64,000 nt of DNA from CBDCME01 sp965218865 (GCA_965218865.1 CBDCME010000073.1:564158-628157); one strand, 5' to 3'; counted from the stretch's first letter, positions 8,757 to 17,237 are shown. The notes: a model not told the origin generated them from the sequence alone. Numbers and translations are program-made.

Positions 8757-9236
8757 TCATTGTTTCACCCCGCATTCGCCGAGTCCGGCGCACCAGCGCT
8801 CGGCCCACTCGCGCAATTTCTTCGCCGCTTCGGCGTCGTAGGGCATCAAAAGGCCGGGGCCACCCGGCGCGATCAGGTTCCGATGCATGAGTTCCTGGGC
8901 CGCCCTCTTGACGCGCCCGGGGCCCAGCCCGGTCGCCCTGGTAAGAGAATCGAGGGAGAAATTCCCGTAGCCAATTCGGCAGGCGACGGCGCGCCTGGCC
9001 GGGTCGGCGTTGACGAACAGCCAGTCGTCGGTGTAGGCGATCACTGCGGCGAACTTGGCCAGCTCGGCCTCGGCGGCGTCCTTCCAATGGGCTGGGGCCG
9101 GCGCGGCGCAAAAGGCGAACGACAGGCCGGCGGCGAATGACGCGGCAACGGCCAGGGGAAGGCGACGCCGGGTCGCCGTCCGGCCACGAATGGCGCCCGA
9201 GCGCGCGAGGCGGGGAATCATGCCGCCGGCGGTCAT
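8757..9236 (-). CDS. Exported winged-helix-like protein, prophage version
   Basis: 159 residues. An N-terminal Arg-rich segment and hydrophobic stretch (LPLAVAASFAAGLSFAFCAA) look like a signal peptide. The rest reads as a small winged helix (FSLDSLTRATGLGPGRVKRA, then HRNLIA) and ends LREWAERWCAGLGECGVKQ with two cysteines. The same arrangement recurs in the chromosomal protein at 17238-17975, which carries an extra cold-shock domain. A DNA-binding fold behind an export signal is unexpected; I do not know the function. The start overlaps the upstream stop (ATGA). Confidence 0.65.
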   Translation of the reverse strand: MTAGGMIPRLARSGAIRGRTATRRRLPLAVAASFAAGLSFAFCAAPAPAHWKDAAEAELAKFAAVIAYTDDWLFVNADPARRAVACRIGYGNFSLDSLTRATGLGPGRVKRAAQELMHRNLIAPGGPGLLMPYDAEAAKKLREWAERWCAGLGECGVKQ

Positions 9237-9667
9237 GGGGCCATCTCCGCGACTGCGTTCTCAAGCGCCTTGGTGCGCGCCAGAAGACCGTCGACGCGCG
9301 CGGCCTCGGCCCGGACCTCGGCACGCAGCGCCCGGCAGACGCCGCGCAGGGTATCGCCGTCCGATTCTCCGGACACGTTCGCACGAGAGATCAGCCCGCG
9401 GATGGCGGCGAGTTCGGCGGGGTCTTCGGCCATCCGCTTCTCGACGGCCCGGACCGCGTATAGGACGGTGCTGTGTTCGCGCCCCCCGAAGGCGCGTCCG
9501 ATCACGTTCAAGGAATGGGGCGTCAGACGCCAGGCCAGATACATCGCCGCCTGGCGCGGCCGGGCCGCCTCGCGGCCCCGCCTGTCCGAGCGCATCTCGG
9601 CCACGTCGGCGCAGTAATGGGCGGCCACGAGGCGCTGGATCGCGGCGATGGAAATCCGCTCCGCCAT
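9233..9667 (-). CDS. Phage protein with DnaA C-terminal (domain IV) fold
   Basis: 144 residues. Residues about 35-78 read RPRQAAMYLAWRLTPHSLNV then GRAFGGREHSTVLYAVRAVE, the DnaA-box-binding helix-turn-helix signature of DnaA domain IV; no AAA+ ATPase domain is present. It could recognise DnaA boxes or phage-specific sites and compete with or recruit host DnaA. A predicted coiled coil follows. Start and stop overlap neighbours in the early operon. Confidence 0.8.
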   Translation of the reverse strand: MAERISIAAIQRLVAAHYCADVAEMRSDRRGREAARPRQAAMYLAWRLTPHSLNVIGRAFGGREHSTVLYAVRAVEKRMAEDPAELAAIRGLISRANVSGESDGDTLRGVCRALRAEVRAEAARVDGLLARTKALENAVAEMAP

Positions 9668-9912
9668 CAGGCCGCGCTCCCCGGCCCGGGGTTCGGAAGC
9701 GTCCGGCGCCGGAACGGCAGCACGTTGGGGAGAGGCGATGGTGGAAGCCGTGAGGCCTCCGGAATTTCGCGCAACTCCAGTTCGCGGGCATCCTCGGCGG
9801 CCTGGCGAATGACGACGAGGACGTTGGCGAGGTATTCGGCGTCGAGCGAAACCCCCTTGCGCTCGTATCTTTCCAGCATTTCGGCCAGCGCTGCCAGGTC
9901 TTCGGAAATCAT
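9667..9912 (-). CDS. Hypothetical phage protein, 81 residues
   Basis: MISEDLAALAEMLERYERKG then SLDAEYLANVLVVIRQAAED: a helical N-terminal half followed by a Pro/Arg-rich tail. Located between the MuB-like gene and the DnaA-domain gene, with the downstream start overlapping its stop (TGATG). No family recognised. Confidence 0.55.
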   Translation of the reverse strand: MISEDLAALAEMLERYERKGVSLDAEYLANVLVVIRQAAEDARELELREIPEASRLPPSPLPNVLPFRRRTLPNPGPGSAA

Positions 9913-9928
9913 GCCGCCCGATCCCCGC

Positions 9929-10897
9929 TCAGCATGACGCCTTGTCCTGGGAAGCCGCCGCGATGTCGCCGGCGGCGATCTCGACGCGTCCCTCGGCGCG
10001 GGCCAGCATCCAGGCGCGCATCAAAAGGCGCCTGAGCGCGTGCAGCCCGCCGGGGCCGCGGGCGGCGGCGCGGATCGATTTCATCTCTCCCTTGTCCGGA
10101 CGGCGGCCGAGCACGCTCTCCGCCACGGCCGCCGCATCCCGGTCGCTCGCAGGCCTAAGCGGCATCCGAATCCCGATCCGGCCCGTGATCTGGCCGCAAC
10201 GCGCGAGCGTGGCGGCGATCTCGTCGCCCCCGACCAGCGCCAGCCCGCAGCCGGCGCCGTCGGAGACGCAGCGCAGCTCGTCGAGCAGGGGCGCCGAAAG
10301 GTGATTGGCCTCGTCGATGGCCAGCAGCGCCCCGCGGTCCCTGAGCCGGTCGATCGCCGCCCGCTCCGCGGCGAGCGCGGAACGGTGGTCCGGCCCGGCG
10401 CCGCAGGCGTCGGCTACCCGGTACAACATGCCGGCGAGGGTCCCGACGGCCACTGTCATCGTGCATAAATGAAAACCGCTGCGCCCCTCGGCGTAGCGGC
10501 GCAACGCCCAAGTCTTGCCGGCGCCCGACCGCCCGTGGATCAGCACCACGTCTCCCGACGCCTGCGCGTGCGAGAGCACGGCATGGATTCCTCCGGTGAC
10601 CTCGAGGCCGGCATGCCTGTCCAGGCCCGCCGGCGCGACGCTCAGCGCCTCGGCCTCGCGGCGGGAGCGGAGCCAGGCCCGCACCGCCGCCGTGGTCGCC
10701 GTGACATCGCCGTCGTAGGTCCCGGCCAGCCACCTCGACAGCCTGGCGCCCGAGATGCCGATCTCGCGCGCGGCGCGGGCGGCGCTCAGGCCGTGGGCCT
10801 CCATTTCGTATTCGCAATCGCCCGCCGCCTCGGCGCGCTCGATCCCGACCCGGTCTCCCGCCGGTCCGGCGGGCTCGATGGGTACGATTTTTGCCAT
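9929..10897 (-). CDS. MuB-like AAA+ transposition ATPase
   Basis: 322 residues. Residues about 35-70 form an HTH (LSAARAAREIGISGARLSRW), then an AAA+ ATPase with Walker A HGRSGAGKTWALRR near 123 and Walker B ALLAIDEANHLSAPLLDELR near 190. MuB proteins bind DNA, choose the target site and activate transposase A. The N-terminal HTH plus AAA layout is that of Mu B. The partner transposase should lie just upstream (to the right) but only unassigned DNA and an IS21 insertion are found there. Confidence 0.88.
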   Translation of the reverse strand: MAKIVPIEPAGPAGDRVGIERAEAAGDCEYEMEAHGLSAARAAREIGISGARLSRWLAGTYDGDVTATTAAVRAWLRSRREAEALSVAPAGLDRHAGLEVTGGIHAVLSHAQASGDVVLIHGRSGAGKTWALRRYAEGRSGFHLCTMTVAVGTLAGMLYRVADACGAGPDHRSALAAERAAIDRLRDRGALLAIDEANHLSAPLLDELRCVSDGAGCGLALVGGDEIAATLARCGQITGRIGIRMPLRPASDRDAAAVAESVLGRRPDKGEMKSIRAAARGPGGLHALRRLLMRAWMLARAEGRVEIAAGDIAAASQDKASC

Positions 10898-10898
10898 C

Positions 10899-11048
10899 TC
10901 AATCCTCCTCCAAGTGCACCCGCCTCACGGCGGCGAGCAGCTGCGACGAGCGGTCATTGTCCGCCGCCGCGAATTCGGTTCCGGCGGCCCCGGCCGCCCG
11001 GGCCGCTTCCCGGAGCGCCGGGGTTTCGTGGGCCGCGCCCGGACGCGG
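10899..11048 (-). other. Unassigned 3' end of a reading frame cut by IS21
   Basis: Directly upstream of the MuB-like gene a minus-strand frame encodes 49 residues ending AAVRRVHLEED, with a GAGGAGGA ribosome binding site for the next gene overlapping its end. This is where the end of transposase A would be. Across the IS21 element, the same frame meets a TGA within 20 codons, so it is not the expected long transposase frame. It may be the last piece of A after an older deletion, or just leader DNA. Confidence 0.35.
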
Positions 11049-11247
11049 TGTCAATCGGCGTACAAAATTGACCCCCTATCGGCGTGCAAAATTGACCCCC
11101 TGAGTGGCACGGCGGAGGTTGTCCCGGTAGCCGATAGGGGGGACCCGCGCGGCTTCGTGTAGCGCCTTGCGGTGCGCGGAGCGAAGCCGCGTGGGGGGTG
11201 CCTGTTGACCCACCGGGGCAAGCGGGCCGCAGGCACGGCCTGCCGGG

Positions 11248-11976
11248 TCAGCAGCGGTTCTTGAAGCGCCAGCTCTCGTTGCCGGTCTTGATGATCTCGC
11301 AATGGTGGGTCAGGCGGTCGAGCAGCGCGGTGGTCATCTTGGGGTCGCCGAAGACAGAGGGCCATTCGCCGAAAGCGAGGTTGGTGGTGACGATGATCGA
11401 GGTGCGCTCGTAGAGCCGGCTCATCAGGTGGAACAGCAGCTGCCCGCCGGCCTGTGCGAAGGGCAGGTAGCCGAGTTCGTCGAGGATGACGAAGTCGCGT
11501 CGGACGAGTTGGTCCGCGGTACGGCCTTGGCGTCCGGAGCGGAGTTCGGCCTCGAGGTGGTTGACCAGGTCGACGACGTTGTAGCAGCGGCCACGGGCGC
11601 CCTTTCGGATACAGGCGCGGGCGATGGCGACGGCGAGATGGGTCTTTCCGGTGCCGGTGCCGCCGACCAGCACGATGTTGCGCTTGCTCTCCAGGAAGTC
11701 GCCGCCGGCGAGTTCCTGGATCAGGGGCTCATTGACCGGGGAAGCGGCGAAGTCGAAGTCGGCCAGCTCCTTGGCCGTCGGCAGCTTGGCGGACGTCATC
11801 TGGTACTTGATGGAGCGCGCCTGCTTGTCGGCGACCTCGGTCTGCAGCAGCGTACCGATGATCTGCTGCACCGGATGACGGCGCTTGAGCCCGTCGGCGA
11901 GGATGTCGTCGTAGGCGGCGCGCATGCCTGCAAGCTTCAGCGCCGTCATCATCGCCAGCACATCATGACGCTCCAT
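11248..11976 (-). CDS. istB: IS21 helper ATPase IstB
   Basis: 242-residue AAA+ ATPase related to DnaC, which delivers the IS21 transposase to target DNA. Walker A is VGGTGTGKTHLAVAIARAC, Walker B DFVILDELGYLPF, with the sensor segment SIIVTTNLAFGEW. The frame is full length and intact. Its start overlaps the end of istA by 14 bp, the usual coupled arrangement. Confidence 0.95.
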   Translation of the reverse strand: MERHDVLAMMTALKLAGMRAAYDDILADGLKRRHPVQQIIGTLLQTEVADKQARSIKYQMTSAKLPTAKELADFDFAASPVNEPLIQELAGGDFLESKRNIVLVGGTGTGKTHLAVAIARACIRKGARGRCYNVVDLVNHLEAELRSGRQGRTADQLVRRDFVILDELGYLPFAQAGGQLLFHLMSRLYERTSIIVTTNLAFGEWPSVFGDPKMTTALLDRLTHHCEIIKTGNESWRFKNRC

Positions 11977-13486
11977 GACCGGCCTCCCTCAGGCGGTCGT
12001 AGCGGCGGCAGTCGGCCACCGGCTGGTGGCGAAGCTGCAGGCCCTCGGGCGTCGGGATGGCCGGCGGCGGCGGCGGCTGGCGGTGCCGGGCGAGGATGTT
12101 GAGCACAACATCAGCGCTGCAGGCGCCGCAGGCGAGCGCTTCGGCGCAGGCCGCCTCGACCGCCTTCAGCCCGTCCTCCAGCACTGCCGCGAGGATTTTG
12201 ACGATCTGACGATCGCCGTCGTCGCGGCCGGTGAGCCGCGCCCGCATGCGGCCCAGCGCGCCGGGCAGTTGCCAACCCTTGAAAGGCGCGCCATTCCTCA
12301 GCGCACCGGGCTTCCTCGTCAGGATCGGCACGTAGTGCCACGGATCGTAAGCGATCTCACCGCGTCCAAAGCTCCGGGGGTGTTCGGCAACGGTCTCGCC
12401 ATCCTGGCGGATGACAATCCGATCGGCATAGGCCCGCACGTCGACCGTCCGCCCGACGGCACGGGCCGCCACGCTGTAGTGATTGTTGTCGAAGCGCACC
12501 AGACAAGTCTTGGAGACCGATACCTCGGTGGCGTGGAAGCCGTCGAAGGGGCCGCGATAGGCCATCAGGAAGGGGCGCTCCTCCTCGAACACCTGCCACA
12601 CCGTCTTGCCCTCGATCGTCGGATGCGGCCGCTTCTTGGCGTCCTCGATGCACCGATCCTTCAGCCACGCGTTGATCTCGGCGTAAGAGCGGCCCCGCGG
12701 GCTGGGCACGAACAGGCGGCCGCGGACGTCACCCACCTGCCTCTCAACCTGGCCCTTCTCCCAGCCCGCACCCGGAGTGCACGCCACCGGCTCCACCAGA
12801 TGGTGGGAGCACAGCTCCAGGAAGCGCCGGTTGTAGGCGCGCTCCTTGCCCACGAACACCGTGCTCACCGCCGTCTTCATGTTGTCGTAGATGCCCCGCC
12901 GGCAGACCCCGCCGAAGAAGTGGAAGGCCCGCTCGTGCGCCTCGAAGACCATCTCCTGGCTCTCGCGCGGGAAGATCTGAACCAGCTGCATGCGGCTGTA
13001 GCAGAGCCGCATGTGCGCTGCCTTTACCTTGGTCGTCACACCCGACAGGCGCGCGTATTCGTGGCTCCAGTCGAACTGGTAGGCCTCGCCGGGATCGAAG
13101 CTCAGCGGCACAAAACCCTGCAACGGCGACAACAGCCGCCACCGCCGACGCCAGGCCCTGGCGTAGCGGCGCACCGCGTCGTAGCCGCCGCCATAACCCA
13201 GAGCCGCAAGGTCTTCATGAATCCGCAGCAGAGACAGACGATCCCGGCGCGGCTTCTTCTCGTTGGCCTCAAGCCGGCGCTCCAGCTCACCCACCCACGG
13301 CCCCAGCTTCGGCATCGGCTGGATCTTGCGCGCGTAGCTGTACGAGGTCTCATCACCCCGCACCACCTTGCGCACCGTGTTCTTCGAAACCCTCAAATCC
13401 CGGGCGATCTTCTTGATCGGAACACCCCTCACCAGATGATCCCGACGGATCCGCGCAATCGTCTCCACAACCAGCATCTCCCCCAC
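11963..13486 (-). CDS. istA: IS21 transposase IstA
   Basis: 507-residue DDE transposase. An N-terminal HTH (IKKIARDLRVSKNTVRKVVR) is followed by the catalytic core with YQFDWSHEYARL (first Asp), GIYDNMKTAVS (second Asp) and CTPGAGWEKGQVERQV (Glu), and a beta-barrel C-terminal region. All catalytic positions are present, so the element is probably active. The C-terminus is proline rich and overlaps istB. Confidence 0.95.
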   Translation of the reverse strand: MGEMLVVETIARIRRDHLVRGVPIKKIARDLRVSKNTVRKVVRGDETSYSYARKIQPMPKLGPWVGELERRLEANEKKPRRDRLSLLRIHEDLAALGYGGGYDAVRRYARAWRRRWRLLSPLQGFVPLSFDPGEAYQFDWSHEYARLSGVTTKVKAAHMRLCYSRMQLVQIFPRESQEMVFEAHERAFHFFGGVCRRGIYDNMKTAVSTVFVGKERAYNRRFLELCSHHLVEPVACTPGAGWEKGQVERQVGDVRGRLFVPSPRGRSYAEINAWLKDRCIEDAKKRPHPTIEGKTVWQVFEEERPFLMAYRGPFDGFHATEVSVSKTCLVRFDNNHYSVAARAVGRTVDVRAYADRIVIRQDGETVAEHPRSFGRGEIAYDPWHYVPILTRKPGALRNGAPFKGWQLPGALGRMRARLTGRDDGDRQIVKILAAVLEDGLKAVEAACAEALACGACSADVVLNILARHRQPPPPPAIPTPEGLQLRHQPVADCRRYDRLREAGHGAS

Positions 13487-13597
13487 CTCGTCTGTCCAAA
13501 CAACGAGGTGTGTTCAAGAGCACAAAACCAGGGGGGTCAATTTTGGACGCCGATAACCCCCAATAGGGGGTCAATATTCCACGCCGAACAACAGCGG

Positions 13598-13946
13598 ACA
13601 GCCTGGCCCGCCGCCGGCGCGCGCTCGTCTCCCGTTTGACCCCCTCGGCGGTCAGTCGAGGCGCTACTTCATCTCTCTCGCCGCCGCGCTCGGGTATGAC
13701 GTCGCCGTAACGGAATTCACACCCCATGACGTGACCGCCGAGGTCACCGCACCCCTTTACGGCCAGCCCTGGCGGTTCGCCTGGCAGGTCAGCGCGCCCC
13801 CCGTAACGGTTTTCCCGATGACCGTCTCGTCCGGTGTCGACGAGCCGCTGGCCGCCTGGGGAAACGAGTGGCTCGAATGCGCCGTCCGGGCGCTGGCGCC
13901 CGCGCACACCATCGTGCTGTTTACCTATGGAGCAAGACATGGATAG
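13598..13946 (+). pseudogene. 3' part of Mu gp48-type tail protein (DUF2313), frameshifted
   Basis: The frame after the IS21 reads DSLARRRRALVSRLTPS and, one frame over, GGQSRRYFISLAAALGYDVA through FAWQVSAPP to ECAVRALAPAHTIVLFTYG. Together these are the C-terminal half of DUF2313 (YmfQ) tail proteins. One G is missing near 13645; restoring it joins the two pieces. The N-terminal half is not recognisable on the far side of the IS21, although the target duplication shows those sequences were once contiguous. The stop overlaps the tail fibre start. Confidence 0.75.
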
Positions 13947-15009
13947 GATCTACGAGAAGGGCGCCGCCGCCAACCCGCCGGCCGCGCCCGCGGAGCCGTC
14001 GACCGGCTATCCCACCGCCGGCGATCCCCGGCGGGGCGTCCCGGCGACGGTCCCCGGAGCGTGGTGGCACCACATGATGGCCGAGGAGATGGCCACCGTT
14101 ATCGAGGCGGCCAACCTCGCGCCCGATCACGCCTCGCTCACCCAGCTCCGCGACGCGATCAACTTCCTGATCGCCGCCGCGGGACAGTCAGTCCTGACCC
14201 AGGCGCGGGCGACGCCGGTGAAATGGAAGCGTAGCTGCCGCGCGGCGACGACCGGGAACATCACCCTTTCCGGCGAACAAACGATCGACGGGATCGACGT
14301 CATCGCCGGCGACCGGGTCTTGGTCAAGGACCAGGACGCGCCGGCCGGGAACGGCATCTACGCCGCCGCCGCCGGCAACTGGACGCGAGGGCCGCAAGCC
14401 GACGAATGGGACGACCTCGTCGCCGCCGCAATCGTCGTGGAGGAGGGCGACGCGAACGCCGACAAGGCCTTCCTCTGCACCGCCGACCGCGGTGGCACGC
14501 TCGACACGACGGCCGTCGACTGGACCGAGTTCGGAACCCTCGCGGCCCCCGCCGCCCCGCCCGGCGCGATGATGGATTATGCCGGGGCCACGGCCCCGAA
14601 CGGCTGGCTCCCATGCAACGGCCAGGCGGTCAGCCGCACGACCCATGCCGACCTGTTCACCGCCATCGGGACGACCTGGGGCGCCGGCGACGACTCGACT
14701 ACCTTCAACGTCCCGGATTTCAGGAGGCGTGTTGCCGTCGGAAGCGGCGGCGCGTCCAGCGACATAATCGGAAACACCGTCGGCGACACCGGCGGCGCCG
14801 AGACCCACGCCCTGACGGCGGCCGAATTAGGCCCCCACGGGCACGATATCGTTTTTGCAACTTACACGGCCGAGGGCAAAAGCGGTGGAGGAAAACGCCC
14901 GCTCACAACAGGAACGGGGACGACCGATCGAACATCGGACGAGGGCGATGGCGAGGCCCATAACAACATGCAGCCCTCGGCCGTCGTCACCAAGATCATC
15001 AAGACGTGA
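13939..15009 (+). CDS. Phage tail fibre protein with collar domain
   Basis: 356 residues. The N-terminus (MDRIYEKGAAANPPAAPAEP then PGAWWHHMMAEEMATVIEAA) is the attachment region of Mu-like tail fibres. Residues about 190-300 are a phage collar domain: GAMMDYAGATAPNGWLPCNG, then ADLFTAIGTTWGAGDDSTTF and VPDFRRRVAVG. Ends NNMQPSAVVTKIIKT, the usual collar C-terminus. It recognises the host surface. ATG 13939 has GGAGCAAG upstream. This is the last gene before the prophage right end, as expected for Mu. Confidence 0.85.
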   Translation: MDRIYEKGAAANPPAAPAEPSTGYPTAGDPRRGVPATVPGAWWHHMMAEEMATVIEAANLAPDHASLTQLRDAINFLIAAAGQSVLTQARATPVKWKRSCRAATTGNITLSGEQTIDGIDVIAGDRVLVKDQDAPAGNGIYAAAAGNWTRGPQADEWDDLVAAAIVVEEGDANADKAFLCTADRGGTLDTTAVDWTEFGTLAAPAAPPGAMMDYAGATAPNGWLPCNGQAVSRTTHADLFTAIGTTWGAGDDSTTFNVPDFRRRVAVGSGGASSDIIGNTVGDTGGAETHALTAAELGPHGHDIVFATYTAEGKSGGGKRPLTTGTGTTDRTSDEGDGEAHNNMQPSAVVTKIIKT

Positions 15010-15099
15010 CCAATCCAAGAGGGGGCGGAAAACACCCCAAAACGGCCCGGATTTTCCAGGCCAAAACACCCCGGAAATTCCGGCTGTTTTTCCAGGCCA

Positions 15100-15148
15100 T
15101 TTACAAAGACTTTTGACCGCGATTCACAAAGACTTTTGACCGCTTACA
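15100..15148 (+). other. Prophage right end with tandem transposase-binding-like repeats
   Basis: An 18-bp sequence (ACAAAGACTTTTGACCGC) occurs at 15103-15120 and again at 15126-15143, 23 bp apart, followed by TTACA. Base 15149 onward is identical to the interior of the IS5 copy at 37524. So the prophage ends at 15148 with ...ACA, as Mu ends in CA, and the repeats correspond in position to Mu R2 and R1 sites. The first bases beyond (GAGCG) are the expected 5-bp duplication, whose partner lies outside the window. Confidence 0.75.
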
Positions 15149-16264
15149 GAGCGCTGGGTCTACGACCCATACTTCCAGTGCTTCTGCGGCGAAGAGTACT
15201 TTCAGCATGAGCTGCCCATGGAGCGCTCGTCGATGACCCGGTGGCGGGACCGGATCGGGCCGGAAGGTTTGGAGAAGGTATTCCAGGAGAGCCTGGCCGT
15301 GGCCCACCGGGTGGGGGCGCTGCGGGAGAAGGACCTCGAGCGGGTGACGGTGGACACCACCGTACAAGAGAAGGCGATTGCCTTTCCGACCGACGCCAAA
15401 CTGATGCAACGAGCCCGCGAGCGGCTGGTGCGACTGGCACGGGAGCACGGCATTGCCCTGCGTCAGTCCTATACCCGCCTGGGCAAGAGGGCGTTGATCA
15501 TGCAAGGCCGCTACCGCCATGCCAAACAGCACAAGCGGGCCAACAAGGCCCTGCGCAAGCTCAAGACCTATCTCGGGCGCACCGTCCGCGACATCCGCCG
15601 CAAGACGGCCCAGGAGGAGAGCCTACGGGATACCTTCCGCCGCCCCTTGTGGCTGGCCGAGCGGGTGTCGACCCAGAAGCGGCGCGACCCCTTGCCCAAG
15701 GTCTATTCGCTCCACGCGCCCGAGGTCGAATGCATCGGCAAAGGGAAGGCGCACAAGCCGTACGAGTTCGGCTGCAAGGTCTCCGTGGCGGCGACCAATT
15801 CCCGCCCCCCCGGCGGCCAGTTCGTCGCCCACGTCAAGGCCTTCCACGGCAATCCCTATGATGGCCACACCTTGAGGCAGGTGATCGAAGAGATGGAACG
15901 CTGGACGGGGATATCGGCCGAGCGCATCTATGTCGACAAGGGATACCAGGGCCACGATTACCCCAACAAACACCGCGTCTTTAGATCAGGCCAGAAACGC
16001 AGCATCACGCCGACGATCAAGAAGGAGCTCAGGCGGCGCTCCGCCGTCGAGGCCGTGATCGGACATCTCAAGAGCGATGGCAGGCTGGGGCGCAACTTCC
16101 TCAAAGGCCGCGACGGCGACAAGATCAACGCCATCCTCGCCGGCGCCGGCTACAACTACCGCCTTGTCCTCAAATGGCTGAGGCGTTTGTTTGTCCAAAT
16201 CCTGGCCGCGCTCCTCAGCGACATCTCGCACCCCACCGCAAACCCAATCGCCGCTTCAGCTTGA
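15149..16264 (+). pseudogene. Truncated IS5-family transposase
   Basis: Encodes the last 371 residues of the 451-residue transposase, including the VTVDTTVQEKAI (first Asp), VDKGYQGHDYPN (second Asp) and RSAVEAVIGHLKSDGRLGRN (Glu) catalytic segments. An ATG at 15218 could allow a shortened product. The N-terminal DNA-binding region is missing, so it should not be active. At residue GQKRSITPT it has Ser where the intact copy has Gly. Confidence 0.9.
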
Positions 16265-16287
16265 AATCAGGGTTCTTCACGGACGAC
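15149..16287 (+). mobile_element. IS5-family element, 5' part lost to the prophage
   Basis: Identical to bases 431-1569 of the complete copy at 37094-38662 except for one difference noticed by eye (A at 16001, G at 38376). The 5' part is replaced by the prophage right end at 15148/15149. The right terminus, CACGGACGAC at 16287, is followed by TAT, equivalent in position to the TAC duplication of the complete copy. The transposase frame continues open to 16264 but lacks its first 80 or so residues. Confidence 0.92.
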
Positions 16288-16958
16288 TATCTATGATCAG
16301 GAACACCTTCTGCTTTGCGTCCTTGATCAGCCGCCGCAGGAAGATGATGAAGCGATCGACGTTAAGCGCCCCATCATACAGCATGAAGCGCATCAGGCCG
16401 CGGTTGGAGACGGCCGAAATCATGCTCTTGGAGATCTTCTTGGCGGTCCGGCCAACCACCGGCGTCTGGCCTCTTGGGGCATAACTGCGGCCGAGCGTTG
16501 TTTGGCGCGCGCCAGCGGCTTTTGCGGGGTCATGCCCCAGCGCTTCAGGTAGAGCTGGACGGTCGACAGGCCAAGGCGCTTGCCCAACCGGCGCTCGATC
16601 AACTCCGCACCGCACGGGACGTCCACAATGCAAACGGCAGTTTGAGCTGATCGGGCGTCTTGTCGGCGATCCAGCGGCGGACTTGCCGGCCCTCCTCGGT
16701 GGTCAGCGCCCCCTTGCCCTTGCGTCCGGAAACCCGACGACCATCCAGGAGGCCGTCCTCGCCCCGTTCGCGATACCGCTTGAGCCAGATGTTGACCGTC
16801 TGCCGCTGCACGCCAACAACCCTGGCCGCCTCGGCCTGGCTCGATCCACCCTGCTCGACAAGCACGATCGCCCGACGCCGGAGTTCCTCCTGCGCCGCCC
16901 GACCAATGCCACGAAAGTCACGCGCTTCCATGCACCATGTATAGCACAGTCCGATCAA
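16288..16958 (-). pseudogene. Decayed IS630-family transposase, cut by the IS5
   Basis: The N-terminal part (MEARDFRGIGRAAQEELRRR, HTH SSQAEAARVVGVQRQTVNIW, LDGRRVSGRKGKGAL) is in one frame to about 16600, then ELIERRLGKRLGLSTVQLYL and KRWGMTPQKPLARAKQR in another, then SYAPRGQTPVV to FLRRLIKDAKQKVFLIIDS in a third. About 45 residues around the first catalytic Asp are deleted between the last two pieces, and the protein ends at the second catalytic Asp where the IS5 begins. It was therefore already an IS630 gene when the IS5 arrived. Confidence 0.85.
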
Positions 16959-17237
16959 TATGTCAGGTATTATTTTGGGATATTAGTAGCATGATTGGTG
17001 ACAGCGCGAGTGCGCAGGCCGCAACGCGAGTGAATGCCGAGCAAGCCTCGAAAAGGACGATGCGCGGGCCCCACCCTTTCGGGGAAGGTGTCTGGGTGAA
17101 TGAGCGAAGAAGACACCCAGGCGCCGCACCGTGGCGGCGCCTGAGGAAAGCGTTGGCGAAGCCCCAAGGCCCAAGCTGCGGTCAGGAATGACCAACCGGC
17201 CGATTAGCCAAGGGATGGGCCGGGCCCCATGGAAAAA

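Larger units (their letters stand above)
11049..13593 (-). mobile_element. IS21-family insertion sequence, complete
   Basis: 2545 bp bounded by TGT...ACA ends. Each end carries two related repeats: on the left TCGGCGTACAAAATTGACCC and TCGGCGTGCAAAATTGACCC in tandem (11055 and 11079), on the right the inverted forms near 13528-13590. Multiple terminal transposase-binding repeats are typical of IS21. A GCGG target duplication flanks it (11045-11048 and 13594-13597), showing a simple, recent insertion. It carries istA and istB on the minus strand. About 190 bp between the left repeats and istB hold no gene. Confidence 0.93.
1..15148. mobile_element. Mu-like (transposable) prophage, right-hand portion, defective
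   Basis: The minus-strand genes from about 10.9 kb to the window start follow a Mu-type plan: MuB-like ATPase, small early genes, Gam, GemA, Mor-like activator, lysis genes, Mu gp25/26/27-type proteins, terminase and portal. A separate plus-strand piece (13598-15009) carries the end of a Mu gp48-type tail gene and a tail fibre gene, then a repeat-containing terminus that stops at 15148 inside an IS5 transposase. The left end lies outside the window. No transposase A gene is recognisable and at least four phage genes have single-base frameshifts, so the element is probably not autonomous. An IS21-family element sits inside it. Confidence 0.85.

Noticed and set aside
11055..11102. Short tandem repeats as a CRISPR or iteron array
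   Set aside because: Only two units, with matching inverted units at the other end of the IS21; they are its terminal transposase-binding repeats.
17000..17200. tRNA or small RNA gene between the IS630 remnant and the cold-shock fusion gene
   Set aside because: No cloverleaf, no TTCGA-type T-arm with pairing acceptor ends could be found by eye.
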